From: Dehalococcoidales bacterium
GTDB taxonomy: Bacteria > Chloroflexota > Dehalococcoidia > Dehalococcoidales > CSSed11-197
Length of the DNA: 34,129 bases
Assembly (NCBI GenBank): GCA_028716145.1
Contig: JAQUQL010000006.1
Location: 1-34,129, forward strand
Direction: 5' to 3'
Shown: piece by piece, positions 23,792 through 31,521 of the stretch
Position numbering within the stretch: the stretch's first letter is position 1
Layout: every line of letters starts with the position of its first letter
Made by a program: the position numbers and the translations under genes
Notes under the pieces: generated by a model
What the model was told of the DNA's origin: nothing
Seen by the model: only the letters and a program-made list of their open reading frames with translations
Database searches by the model: none

Positions 23792-25111
23792 TTAGCGAAA
23801 TCTCTTAACTTCAAAACGATACAGGGTAAGGGGTTCATGTGAACCGATACCCGCCTTCATCCGGCAAATCTCAATTTGTTTTTCAACTGTGTTTACACCT
23901 TCCAGGTCAGGCAGCAGCAACCCCCGGCGCACCCCGGCTTCAACAATAACACCGTATCTAACCGGATCCAACTCGCTTTCATCATCAACCAGTTCCGGTT
24001 CGGTAAGCACATCAACACTGTAATCCAAATCAGCCAGCTCCTGTACCGATACCGGGGAAAACCGGGGGTCTTCCATGGCAGCGTTTATGGCATTGGCTAT
24101 GATCTCTTCGGCTACATTCTTTTTGGCAGGGGCAAAAGTGCCAATGCACCCCCTCAGCTCGCGCCCTTTGTGCAAACTAACAAAAACTCCGGCTTTTTCT
24201 GCCATTTCGGGGGTTAGTTCCGCAGGTGGTTTTATAACCTGCCTTTGCTTAACAAATGTCTCAACAGCACCTTTGGCCAGTGAGACCAGCGGATGCAGCA
24301 CCTTGGGGCTGATTATAATACCGGCATAACCCACAACATCAGAGTAGTTGCCGGTAGTTTCACCGCTGGTTTGGTAATCCACCAGCTCGGCAACCCCTCC
24401 ACCCAATTCCTTCACTGCCCGAATCAAACAGGCTACCGGACCTGCTCCACACATGCTGACATGATATTTACTCACCACCTGCAGCATTAAGTCTTCATCC
24501 ATCTCAAGTATTGCTTCAATTACTTTCATATCTTTATCACGAGCAGTGTCATGCGGTTCATAGTGAGTCATATCGCTTGAGGCCAGAATTAACACACTGC
24601 CTTCGCATCCTTTTACACCCCTGGCGATGGCTTGACCAATCTCTTTATATGCCGATGCTGGTGCTGCCGCGGTTAGTACAACAGGCACAATCTTGATATC
24701 GGGTTTAAGATACTGAAGCAGCGGCAACTGCACCTCGATAGAATGCTCACGTAAATGAGCCGCAGAATCTTCTTCCAGATAACGCGAAAATCCAATAATG
24801 CTCCGGGCCAACTGCTCATCAACCTCTACTGTTCCCAGGGGAGTTTGCCAGGATTCTTCAACCGCTACTGAGAACGGCTTGCCCATCCCGGTATGGTTAC
24901 GGCCAATTATAACTGCTGTTTGCGGAAGCTCAATCTTTGATAATACCTTACCCGCAACCTTGCCTGAATAAATATAACCAGCATGAGGCAACACAGCACC
25001 GAAAACCCTGCGTTTCTCCTGGTTTTTGTCAATCATTTCACCCATGTTGTCCAGCAGCTCTTCGCGATCAGCAGGGTAGAAACTCCCGGCTGCAACTTCT
25101 CGTCTTAACAT
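23792..25111 (-). CDS. AmmeMemoRadiSam system proteins B and A, fused (MEMO1 + AMMECR1)
   Basis: 439 residues. The N-terminal about 270 residues are a MEMO1/DODA-type domain: metal-site candidates H43 (LPHAGYIYSG), H73 (GRNHTG), H183 (SSDMTHYEP) and C221 (VSMCGAGP). The C-terminal about 165 residues are an AMMECR1 domain with LRGCIGTF (319-326) and AINAAMEDPRFSPV. In many genomes these are separate genes (amrA, amrB); here they are joined. ATG at 25111 shares one base with the upstream radical SAM stop (TGATG), with GGGGAG four bases before it. Human MEMO1 has been reported as a redox protein; the bacterial substrate is unknown. Confidence 0.92.
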   Translation of the reverse strand: MLRREVAAGSFYPADREELLDNMGEMIDKNQEKRRVFGAVLPHAGYIYSGKVAGKVLSKIELPQTAVIIGRNHTGMGKPFSVAVEESWQTPLGTVEVDEQLARSIIGFSRYLEEDSAAHLREHSIEVQLPLLQYLKPDIKIVPVVLTAAAPASAYKEIGQAIARGVKGCEGSVLILASSDMTHYEPHDTARDKDMKVIEAILEMDEDLMLQVVSKYHVSMCGAGPVACLIRAVKELGGGVAELVDYQTSGETTGNYSDVVGYAGIIISPKVLHPLVSLAKGAVETFVKQRQVIKPPAELTPEMAEKAGVFVSLHKGRELRGCIGTFAPAKKNVAEEIIANAINAAMEDPRFSPVSVQELADLDYSVDVLTEPELVDDESELDPVRYGVIVEAGVRRGLLLPDLEGVNTVEKQIEICRMKAGIGSHEPLTLYRFEVKRFR

Positions 25112-26142
25112 CACACACTCCCCTTCTTGGTCCTGATATTTAAGTTAACACCACAATAACCGCAGTGTCCGTCTATTAATTTGCCGATTTCTGTGCGGTA
25201 ACCCTGCCTGGAGACAATCAATCTTCCACAATTATAGCAATAAGTATTTTCATGGCCACTACCGGCTACATTGCCAATGTATATAAATTTGAGCCCAGCT
25301 TCACTTCCTATCCTCACTGCCCTTTCCAGTGTTTCAAGCGGAGTTGCTCCAACCCCGCTCATTTGATCGCAGGGATGGAAACGGGTAACATGCCAGGGGG
25401 TAAGTTCACCCAGTTTTTCCTTTATCCAGTTTGCGATTCCTTTTAGCTGGGCATCATCGTCGTTCATGCCCGGGACAATGTTAGTTATTATTTCCACATG
25501 CATGCCCCAGTGCTTTAAGGCACGCTCAGCGCTCAGAAGTATACTCTGCCAATTTTTTATCCCACACCATTTCTGGTAAAACCCATCGCTAAAACCTTTT
25601 ACGTCGACTCTCCATGCGTCTAAATAAGGCCCAATCAAGTCCAGCGCTTCGGGCGTAATAAATCCATTGGTTACATAAACGGCATAAAGCCCTTTTTCCT
25701 TTGCCAAACGGGCGGTGTCAAGCGTATATTCAAACCACACGGTTGGTTCATTATATGTCCACGCAATTCCTTCAGCGCCGATGTTTACTGCCATGCGCAC
25801 CGCATCTTCGGGCGGCACTTTTTGGACGGAACCTGGAATACCGCAACCTACCTCTGTTGAAATTTGCCAGTTCTGGCAATCCCGGCAGCTGAAATTGCAA
25901 CCCCAGCTCCCCATGGAGAAAACTTTTGATCCGGGATAAAAGTGGTTGAGGGGCTTCTTTTCAACCGGATCTGCAGCGATAGAAGAAGGCAGCGCATAAT
26001 TCAAGCTGTACAGCCTGCCTGCCTGATTCAGATACATGCCGCAGGCGCCGGCTTTACCGGGATTGATCTGGCAGCGCCAGGTGCATATGTTGCACTTAAC
26101 CCTTCCCTGCTCCAGGCTCTCATACAATAAAGCTTCATGCAT
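25111..26142 (-). CDS. amrS: AmmeMemoRadiSam system radical SAM enzyme
   Basis: 343 residues. The cluster motif is C82-NFS-C86-RD-C89 (SWGCNFSCRDCQNWQIS), as in AmrS. An N-terminal cysteine set (C17, C20, C24, C34 in CNICTWRCQINPGKAGACGM) precedes it and a C-terminal zinc-ribbon-like pair follows (CYNCGRL and HCGYCGVN). Other family features: IAWTYNEPTVWFEYTLDTARLAKEKGLYAVYVTNGF, DAWRVDVKGFSDGFYQK, EIITNIVPGMNDD and TPWHVTRFHPC. It overlaps the fused MEMO1-AMMECR1 gene at the stop/start, the genetic link that defines the system. Its product is uncharacterised. Confidence 0.93.
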   Translation of the reverse strand: MHEALLYESLEQGRVKCNICTWRCQINPGKAGACGMYLNQAGRLYSLNYALPSSIAADPVEKKPLNHFYPGSKVFSMGSWGCNFSCRDCQNWQISTEVGCGIPGSVQKVPPEDAVRMAVNIGAEGIAWTYNEPTVWFEYTLDTARLAKEKGLYAVYVTNGFITPEALDLIGPYLDAWRVDVKGFSDGFYQKWCGIKNWQSILLSAERALKHWGMHVEIITNIVPGMNDDDAQLKGIANWIKEKLGELTPWHVTRFHPCDQMSGVGATPLETLERAVRIGSEAGLKFIYIGNVAGSGHENTYCYNCGRLIVSRQGYRTEIGKLIDGHCGYCGVNLNIRTKKGSV

Positions 26143-26232
26143 ATACAGCCTCTCTGTATAATTATAACATTCCTGAGCAGCAAGAGGGCAAAAAATTCAG
26201 ATAAGCCTTAGCACAGAAAAACATATCGGGCT

Positions 26233-27138
26233 TTATGCCAGGTAAATAATAGCAATGCCGACAATTATAAAAAGCACGGCAACAAATTTGTATCCAAGCG
26301 CGCGCCTGTCGGACTGCCAAAAAACAAACCCGGGAAACAGCCGGCTCAAAATAATTGCAACACCAAACACAAACACCGGGCGCGAAGCGAGAATGGTTGA
26401 AACCAGCGAAATAGGGCCGTTTTTCATCGCCCAGAAACCCAGCATGGAAGCACCAAGCACAAGGCTCTCGTTTAATACCAGCAATGCGGTTGCCTTGCGC
26501 GGATTTTCTATGTTCTTATAGCTTCTGATTACGCTTGGCCTGAGTGAGATACACAGGGAAATCACTACCAGCACCAGCATGCTGACCCAGTAAAGAGTAA
26601 ATGAGGATATTTCTTCCAGAGCGTATTTGGCGGAAAGATCGGACCCGGCAAAAAGCAATGCAGCTATTATCAACAGAGGGAAATTTTTACCCAACCATCT
26701 GCCGTTGCCGCTGGATCTGGGGCGCAAGGCAACCGTGGCGGCACCAAAAACCACAACAATAATCGCCAGCCACTGCCAGATGTTCAGGGTTTCACCCAGC
26801 AAGGGCATAGCCGCAAGAGCAACAAATACAGGGTAGGTATAGATAAGCGGCACCACCCCAACTACTTCTTCACTCTTGAAGCTGAAAATCATAAGTAAAA
26901 CTGCTCCTGCTCTCATCAATGCAGAAACAAGAGCGCTTGCCACTATCGTAGAGGCCAGGCCTTCAGGAAACGGAAAAAGATAGACAAAAGGCTGGATCAA
27001 AACCAGTATGACTATGGAAAAAGCCAGCAAAAAAGCCCTCACGCCGGGCATTCGCCGGGCTACCAGATGGCTGTCCAGATTGTTTATAAGGCCGTATATT
27101 AAAGAAGCGCCAAGAGCAGCAACAATCCAGTTAACCAA
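26233..27138 (-). CDS. EamA/DMT superfamily transporter
   Basis: 301 residues with ten predicted membrane segments in two five-helix EamA halves; the first half ends with PLIYTYPVFVALAAMPLLGETLNIWQWLAIIVVVFGA and the second with SLVSTILASRPVFVFGVAIILSRLF...ALGYKFVAVLFIIVGIAIIYLA. Members export metabolites or amino acids; the substrate cannot be predicted. The start is TTG at 27138 with AGGAGG upstream. Divergent from the octahaem cytochrome gene; the 250-base gap holds the latter's promoter. Confidence 0.9.
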   Translation of the reverse strand: MVNWIVAALGASLIYGLINNLDSHLVARRMPGVRAFLLAFSIVILVLIQPFVYLFPFPEGLASTIVASALVSALMRAGAVLLMIFSFKSEEVVGVVPLIYTYPVFVALAAMPLLGETLNIWQWLAIIVVVFGAATVALRPRSSGNGRWLGKNFPLLIIAALLFAGSDLSAKYALEEISSFTLYWVSMLVLVVISLCISLRPSVIRSYKNIENPRKATALLVLNESLVLGASMLGFWAMKNGPISLVSTILASRPVFVFGVAIILSRLFPGFVFWQSDRRALGYKFVAVLFIIVGIAIIYLA

Positions 27139-27292
27139 ATCACCCCTCCTTCGGCACTTAAACTTAAAACCAAGTTTACCCCTTACTGCCTGCCAGTGTA
27201 AATCGGAATCAACTGAAGGTCATCGCCAACTTTTGTTTCAGCTTGGCTGGGGATGCTGTTGTTATTTAATATATCAGTAATAGAATCGTGTA

Positions 27293-27321
27293 TTGTTTTT
27301 TACAGATTTGGAATATATAAT
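27293..27321 (+). promoter_or_regulatory. Promoter of the octahaem cytochrome gene
   Basis: TTGTTT (27293-27298), a 17-nt spacer and a perfect TATAAT (27316-27321). The leader would be about 60 nt. Confidence 0.5.
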
Positions 27322-27390
27322 AGGCTAAATTAATCAATGGTCAGCCCCGGTAAATACAGACACTTAAATACTTGCTTAAGGAGTAGGCCT

Positions 27391-29058
27391 ATGAAGAACA
27401 TGTCTGCTAAATTTACCCTTTCTGTTTTATTGGTTCTTATCCTTGGTCTGGGGATAACCGCCTGCAACAATGGCGGTAATGGTACTACTCTCCCAACCAC
27501 CTCTGCGCCGCCTGCCGAAGCTTCTGCGATGGCCATCATACCGGATGCCCCGGAGATAACCCCCGCAGGAGACCCGGTAAGAGAGCAGTGCACCGGCTGC
27601 CACGCGCAAAACGTTGAAATGATTGACAGTTCCAACCACGCAGTACATGATTGCGCCCAGTGCCACATCCCCGGGGAACACCCCCAAAACCCTCTTCTCA
27701 ACGAATCGGTTGTTAACCAGAGTAATGAGCTATGCGGTGGATGCCACCCCGACCAGTATCGCAGTTTCCACACCATCAACCTTGAATCTGAAGCCAGGGA
27801 AGAAAAAGCAACACCTGTTGGCGTATCCCCGATGTTCGATAAGCTGATGCAACCATATGGCTTCACCAAGGAGCACAACGAACCCCGTTCCCATGCTTTC
27901 ATGCTTCTTGACCACATCACGGTTGACCGAGCTTATGGTGGCCGCTTCCAGCTCGAAAACTGGCAGGATATATTAGCATCAGGGAACATATGGGATATCC
28001 TCACTGACCTTGGCCAGCAATATACACTGCCCGAATCCGCCAAAGCTGCCAACCCGGTATGCCTGACCTGTAAAACTACCGACAATATTCTGGAATGGGC
28101 ATACATGGGAGATTCCCACATGTTTGCAGATTTCGACCGCACTTCAGATGTAGTTGAATTTATACAGGCTGTCGATAACCCGACAATGGGTTGCATCATG
28201 TGCCACGATCCGCATACCACCAGCCACCGTGTTGTTCGTGACGGCTTGATTGATGCTGTTACTCGCGGCGATAATGAAATTTATGCTGATGTCAACGGGG
28301 AAAGTCTCGCAGATATTGACGTAGTAACCTTCAGAAACTTCAGGAAAATCGGCCTGATGGAAGAACCGATAGCCAACATCATATGCGCCCAGTGTCATGT
28401 TGAATATGTCTGCAACCCGGGTTATGACATGGCTACCGGTGAATATATAACCATGGAAGATCCACGCACCAACCACTTCCCCTGGGTTAACGTGTTTGAT
28501 GCTTACGAGCACTATAATGAACTTGGATTCCGCGATTTCAAGCATGCTGTAACCGGTGCAACTCTGGTTAAACTGCAGCATCCGGATGCGGAGACCAACT
28601 ACGGCTCACTCCATCAGCAAAATGGTGTTGAGTGCAGTGATTGCCATATGCCAAAGCTCACAAACCAGGCAGGCGAAATATATACTTCCCACTGGCAAAC
28701 CAGCCCGCGAACCTACATAGACGAGACCTGTCTCAGCTGTCATACCGATTGGACAGAAGAAGAGGCCGAATACCGCATTGATTCTATTCAGAATTATATC
28801 AAGGGCAAGCTTTCCAAGGCAGAATACTGGCTGAGCGAGCTTATCGATACCTTTGACCTGGCCATAAGATACGGGGTAGATGAAGCCACCCTGGACGAAG
28901 CACGGGAATGCCATTCGCAGGCACACATTCTCTGGGAATGGTGGACTGCCGGCAATGGCGGCGGTTTCCACAACCCGGATCAGGCACGGGAAGCTCTTAC
29001 TCGTTCAGTAGAGTTTTCCAAGATGGGTATAGAGATACTCGAAGAAGCCATGAAGTAG
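27391..29058 (+). CDS. Octahaem c-type cytochrome, nitrite reductase family (lipoprotein)
   Basis: 555 residues from ATG at 27391 (AAGGAG eight bases upstream). Lipoprotein signal with Cys25 (LGITAC). Eight haem sites: CxxCH at C67, C88, C115; CxxCK at C224 (CLTCK); CxxCH at C268, C332, C415, C447. Three extra N-terminal haems plus CxxCK plus four is the octahaem nitrite reductase (ONR, TvNiR-like) layout; pentahaem NrfA lacks the first three. Catalytic candidates: R166 (NEPRSH), Y339 (QCHVEYVC) and H397 (KLQHPDAE). C341, two residues after Y339, matches the Cys that is cross-linked to the catalytic Tyr in TvNiR. No NrfH or quinol dehydrogenase adjoins. Nitrite-to-ammonia or hydroxylamine/sulfite reduction is inferred from the family. 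Confidence 0.9.
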   Translation: MKNMSAKFTLSVLLVLILGLGITACNNGGNGTTLPTTSAPPAEASAMAIIPDAPEITPAGDPVREQCTGCHAQNVEMIDSSNHAVHDCAQCHIPGEHPQNPLLNESVVNQSNELCGGCHPDQYRSFHTINLESEAREEKATPVGVSPMFDKLMQPYGFTKEHNEPRSHAFMLLDHITVDRAYGGRFQLENWQDILASGNIWDILTDLGQQYTLPESAKAANPVCLTCKTTDNILEWAYMGDSHMFADFDRTSDVVEFIQAVDNPTMGCIMCHDPHTTSHRVVRDGLIDAVTRGDNEIYADVNGESLADIDVVTFRNFRKIGLMEEPIANIICAQCHVEYVCNPGYDMATGEYITMEDPRTNHFPWVNVFDAYEHYNELGFRDFKHAVTGATLVKLQHPDAETNYGSLHQQNGVECSDCHMPKLTNQAGEIYTSHWQTSPRTYIDETCLSCHTDWTEEEAEYRIDSIQNYIKGKLSKAEYWLSELIDTFDLAIRYGVDEATLDEARECHSQAHILWEWWTAGNGGGFHNPDQAREALTRSVEFSKMGIEILEEAMK

Positions 29059-29081
29059 TTTAGCTAATCCTGCTACAACTC

Positions 29082-29111
29082 TTAATGCGCCGGCTTTTGC
29101 CGGCGCATTAA
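29082..29111 (+). terminator. Stem-loop after the octahaem gene
   Basis: TTAATGCGCCGGC (29082-29094), loop TTTT, GCCGGCGCATTAA (29099-29111): a perfect 13-bp stem 23 bases past the stop. The following TTTCT is a poor T-run, but the stem is very stable. Confidence 0.75.
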
Positions 29112-29235
29112 TTTCTACTGACATGGAATCAGTCTATTAGACACTGGATAAGTATTGACCTATATTTATATCACCTTCAAAAAAACCTTCCTGTAACAAA
29201 AACTCCTACTTTTTCGTTATACATGAGGAAAGGCA

Positions 29236-29412
29236 TTGCTAAATTACGATTCTCCTGATTTACAATCTGAAACCCATTCCGGAGACGGGATAAGTGATGG
29301 CAGCGGCCTGGAAGAACCCAACGGTCCAAACACCAGCATTGAATCTGTTAGCGGGCCTCACCTGCCAGCCCCTGATTCAGGTGATGGTATTCCGGATGGA
29401 AGCGGGTTCTAG
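29236..29412 (+). CDS. Gly/Asp-rich 58-residue peptide with duplicated motif
   Basis: TTG at 29236 follows a purine-rich Shine-Dalgarno (GAGGAAAGG). The 58 residues (MLNYDSPDLQSETH...) contain SGDGISDGSGL at 15-25 and a second SGDGIPDGSGF at the very end (48-58), separated by a Pro/Ser/Asn-rich linker. Very acidic, no Cys, no Lys or Arg, no signal peptide. Asp/Gly-rich repeats can bind calcium, and short peptides ending in repeated cores can be precursors of modified peptides; neither is shown. It lies in the 680-base gap between the octahaem and dehydrogenase genes. A chance open frame is possible, but the repeated motif and codon-phase conservation argue against it. Confidence 0.5.
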   Translation: MLNYDSPDLQSETHSGDGISDGSGLEEPNGPNTSIESVSGPHLPAPDSGDGIPDGSGF

Positions 29413-29792
29413 TTTGTCACTTACAACCAATAATTCCGGAATAGTTAAGACAATAGTAATGGAGTACTAATAGAAAGTTGACTTGGAACGATTTTCACCT
29501 TAACATGGAGCAACTGTTTTAAGGATAAACGCCGGTATAAACCGTTATCATAATTATATCTTGTGCTATTGTGTTCTTTGATGTATTTTTAACATCGTGT
29601 TAAAGTACTTGCCAGTTATTTTATTTAATGCTTTCGCCTTTAAGCATATAGCCCGGCCATCACAGCTCTCTACACAACTTGTTTCTCTTGCCTAAGGTAA
29701 TTCATTCCTGTCAAGGCCGAAGCTTTTAAAACCAAAACATTCTGAAATGCTATCTAGCCAGAGAAGTGTTCAGGCAAGAAAGGAGCTTACAT
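29413..29792. other. AT-rich non-coding stretch upstream of the alcohol dehydrogenase
   Basis: No credible gene on either strand. It contains a 17-base palindromic element (29588-29604) and AT-rich sequence; no strong promoter was identified by eye for the downstream gene. Confidence 0.5.
29588..29604. repeat. Palindrome upstream of the alcohol dehydrogenase
   Basis: TTTAACA-TCG-TGTTAAA: perfect 7-bp arms, 17 bp in all, about 190 bases before the start codon. Its size fits a dimeric repressor or activator site. As RNA it is too AT-rich and short-looped to be a good terminator. Confidence 0.4.
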
Positions 29793-30980
29793 ATGAAGTT
29801 TGAGTTTTATAACCCTACCCGCCTTATTTTCGGTGCCGGAAGGCTGCCGGAAATAGGCAAAATAACAAAAAATTATGGCAGGAAGGCTCTTATCGTAACC
29901 GGAGGCGGCAGCGTCAAACGCAGCGGCGCATTTGATCGCGTTGTATCAAGCCTTTTAGAAGAAGGTGTAGAAACAGTAGAGTGTGCTGGTATAGAACCAA
30001 ACCCAAGGATTACTTCTGTTAAACGCGGCGCCCAAATAGCCCGGAAAGAAGATTGCGATGTAGTAGTTGCTCTGGGCGGCGGCAGTGTTATGGATGCCGC
30101 CAAGGTAATAGCAGCTGCAGCTTTGTATGATGGAGACCCCTGGAACATGATTAATCATGGCCAGCAAAACTGGCTGCCTCCCAGTAAGGCTTTGCCTGTC
30201 ATCACTATCCCCACCCTTGCTGCCACCGGGTCTGAAATGAACCGTGGCGCTGTTATCAGCAATAGTGAAACTAAAATAAAGTCATTTGTTCTTGCCGAAT
30301 GTCTTTATCCAAAAGTCGCACTGGTTGACCCTGAATTGACATTGACCGTACCCAAAGACCAGACTGCCTATGGCGTTTGCGATATCATCACACATGTAAC
30401 CGAAGGCTATTTTAACAACAGGGCAAATACACCCATACAGGACCGGTTCGCCGAGGGCGTTATTATAAATGCCATAGAGTGGGGCAGCAAAGCAGTGGCT
30501 GATGGGAATGATCTTGAAGCTAGAACCCAGGTTCAGTGGGCTTCAATCGTTGCATTAAATGGATGGGTACAGGCTGGGGCGAAGGGGTCTTCTCCAGTGC
30601 ATATGATCGAACATGCTCTTTCTGCCCACCACGATATTGCACATGGAGCCGGGCTTTCGATTATCAGCCCGGCATGGATGCGTTTCACAGCCAAAGTCTA
30701 CCCGGGCAAATTTGTGCAATTTGCCCAGCGTGTTTTCGCCCTCAAAGCCAGAAATCCGGAGGACACAGAATGCGCCCTTGAAGGCATCAATCGGTTGGAG
30801 GAGTACTTCAGATCCATCGGGTGCCCCACCCGGCTGTCGGAGCTGGGCATAGGGGATGAATTATTTACCCAGTATGCCAGAGACTCCATCCTCGTCTCCC
30901 ACGATGAGAATGGTAAACTGCCCGGACGTCTGCCCATGAGCGAAAAGGATATCGTAGAGATATTAAAATCCGCCAGTTAG
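29793..30980 (+). CDS. Iron-containing alcohol dehydrogenase (YqhD/BDH-like)
   Basis: 395 residues from ATG at 29793, chosen for AAAGGAG seven bases upstream over a GTG at 29766. Group III metal-dependent dehydrogenase: NAD(P) region GGGSVKRSG and ALGGGSVMDAAKVIA (94-108), metal ligands D197, H201 (GVCDIITHVTEGYF), H270 and H284 (PVHMIEHALSAHHDIAHG), with the 14-residue spacing of the family. TLAATGSEMNRGAVI and the KSFVLAECLYPKVALVDPELT block resemble butanol dehydrogenases/YqhD, which reduce aldehydes with NADPH. A fermentative aldehyde/alcohol role or aldehyde detoxification is inferred. Confidence 0.93.
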   Translation: MKFEFYNPTRLIFGAGRLPEIGKITKNYGRKALIVTGGGSVKRSGAFDRVVSSLLEEGVETVECAGIEPNPRITSVKRGAQIARKEDCDVVVALGGGSVMDAAKVIAAAALYDGDPWNMINHGQQNWLPPSKALPVITIPTLAATGSEMNRGAVISNSETKIKSFVLAECLYPKVALVDPELTLTVPKDQTAYGVCDIITHVTEGYFNNRANTPIQDRFAEGVIINAIEWGSKAVADGNDLEARTQVQWASIVALNGWVQAGAKGSSPVHMIEHALSAHHDIAHGAGLSIISPAWMRFTAKVYPGKFVQFAQRVFALKARNPEDTECALEGINRLEEYFRSIGCPTRLSELGIGDELFTQYARDSILVSHDENGKLPGRLPMSEKDIVEILKSAS

Positions 30981-31045
30981 CAGGCGAACAATTCAAGCCT
31001 TTAAGCACTTAAAAATAACCAATTTTTTGCCTTGCTGGAAAACCT

Positions 31046-31075
31046 TTGACTTTATACGATATGGCGTGAGATAAT
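31046..31075 (+). promoter_or_regulatory. Promoter of the arsR-ATPase operon
   Basis: TTGACT (31046-31051), an 18-nt spacer, GATAAT (31070-31075). The predicted start, near 31082, sits inside the palindrome described next. Confidence 0.6.
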
Positions 31076-31098
31076 ATATTAGCATGTACGCATATATT
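31073..31098. promoter_or_regulatory. ArsR/SmtB-type operator (candidate)
   Basis: AATATAT (31073-31079) and ATATATT (31092-31098) are perfect 7-bp arms of an imperfect 26-bp palindrome spanning the -10 end and the start site, where ArsR-family metal sensors usually bind in their own promoters. Confidence 0.55.
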
Positions 31099-31114
31099 TA
31101 ATTATTGAAAAGAA

Positions 31115-31474
31115 ATGACAAATACCAGCGAGAATGAGTGCGAGGTAAGGGCGGTCAACAACGAACTGGTTGAGATGTCAAAGAAACGCCTCCCTCCTGA
31201 TGAAAATATTTTCTTATTGTCAGAGACTTTCAATGCACTGGCTGACTCAAACCGCGTTAAAATTCTGCTTGCCCTGAAAAGCCAGGAACTCTGCGTTTGT
31301 GATATAGCAGCTATAACTGGCATTTCTGATTCCGCCACATCCCAGCATTTGCGCTTGCTGAGAACACTTCATATCGTAAAACGACGCAAAGAAGGCCGCA
31401 TGATGTACTATTCACTGAGCGATGACCATATACGAAATCTTTTAGAGATAAGCCTTGAACATACTTCTCATTAG
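31115..31474 (+). CDS. CadC/SmtB-like ArsR-family metal sensor
   Basis: 119 residues. Winged helix-turn-helix of the ArsR family: FNALADSNRVKILLALKSQELCVCDIAAITGISDSATSQHLRLLRTLHIVKRRKEGRMMYYSL. It has both known metal sites: the alpha-3 ELCVCD motif (C60, C62, with C9 in the N-terminal arm), as in CadC, and the alpha-5 set D103, H105, H116, H119 with the CzrA/SmtB spacing (D-x-H, +11, +3). Zn, Cd or Pb would release it from its operator. It precedes the P-type ATPase gene by 47 bases and is likely its repressor. Confidence 0.92.
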   Translation: MTNTSENECEVRAVNNELVEMSKKRLPPDENIFLLSETFNALADSNRVKILLALKSQELCVCDIAAITGISDSATSQHLRLLRTLHIVKRRKEGRMMYYSLSDDHIRNLLEISLEHTSH

Positions 31475-31521
31475 TACAAATATCCTTGCTCAATATTTTT
31501 TAACCCAATGAGGGCGTTGAT

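Noticed and set aside
26190-26270. Possible terminator downstream of the EamA gene (AAGCC/GGCTT arms and a T-run).
   Set aside because: Long loop, imperfect arms, and one arm would lie inside the coding sequence.
21058-29226. The 13-mer TCGTTATACATGA occurs at 21058-21070 and 29214-29226, upstream of two small genes.
   Set aside because: Several chance 13-base matches are expected in a window of this size, and at the second site it would place the transcription start inside the Shine-Dalgarno.
29223-29258. An 11-codon ATG frame (MRKGIAKLRFS) overlapping the start of the 58-residue peptide gene.
   Set aside because: No Shine-Dalgarno, very short, and out of frame with a better supported gene.
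23770-29620. CTTGCCAGTTA present at about 23777 and 29607, with looser copies elsewhere.
   Set aside because: Short, no consistent context or spacing; compatible with chance.
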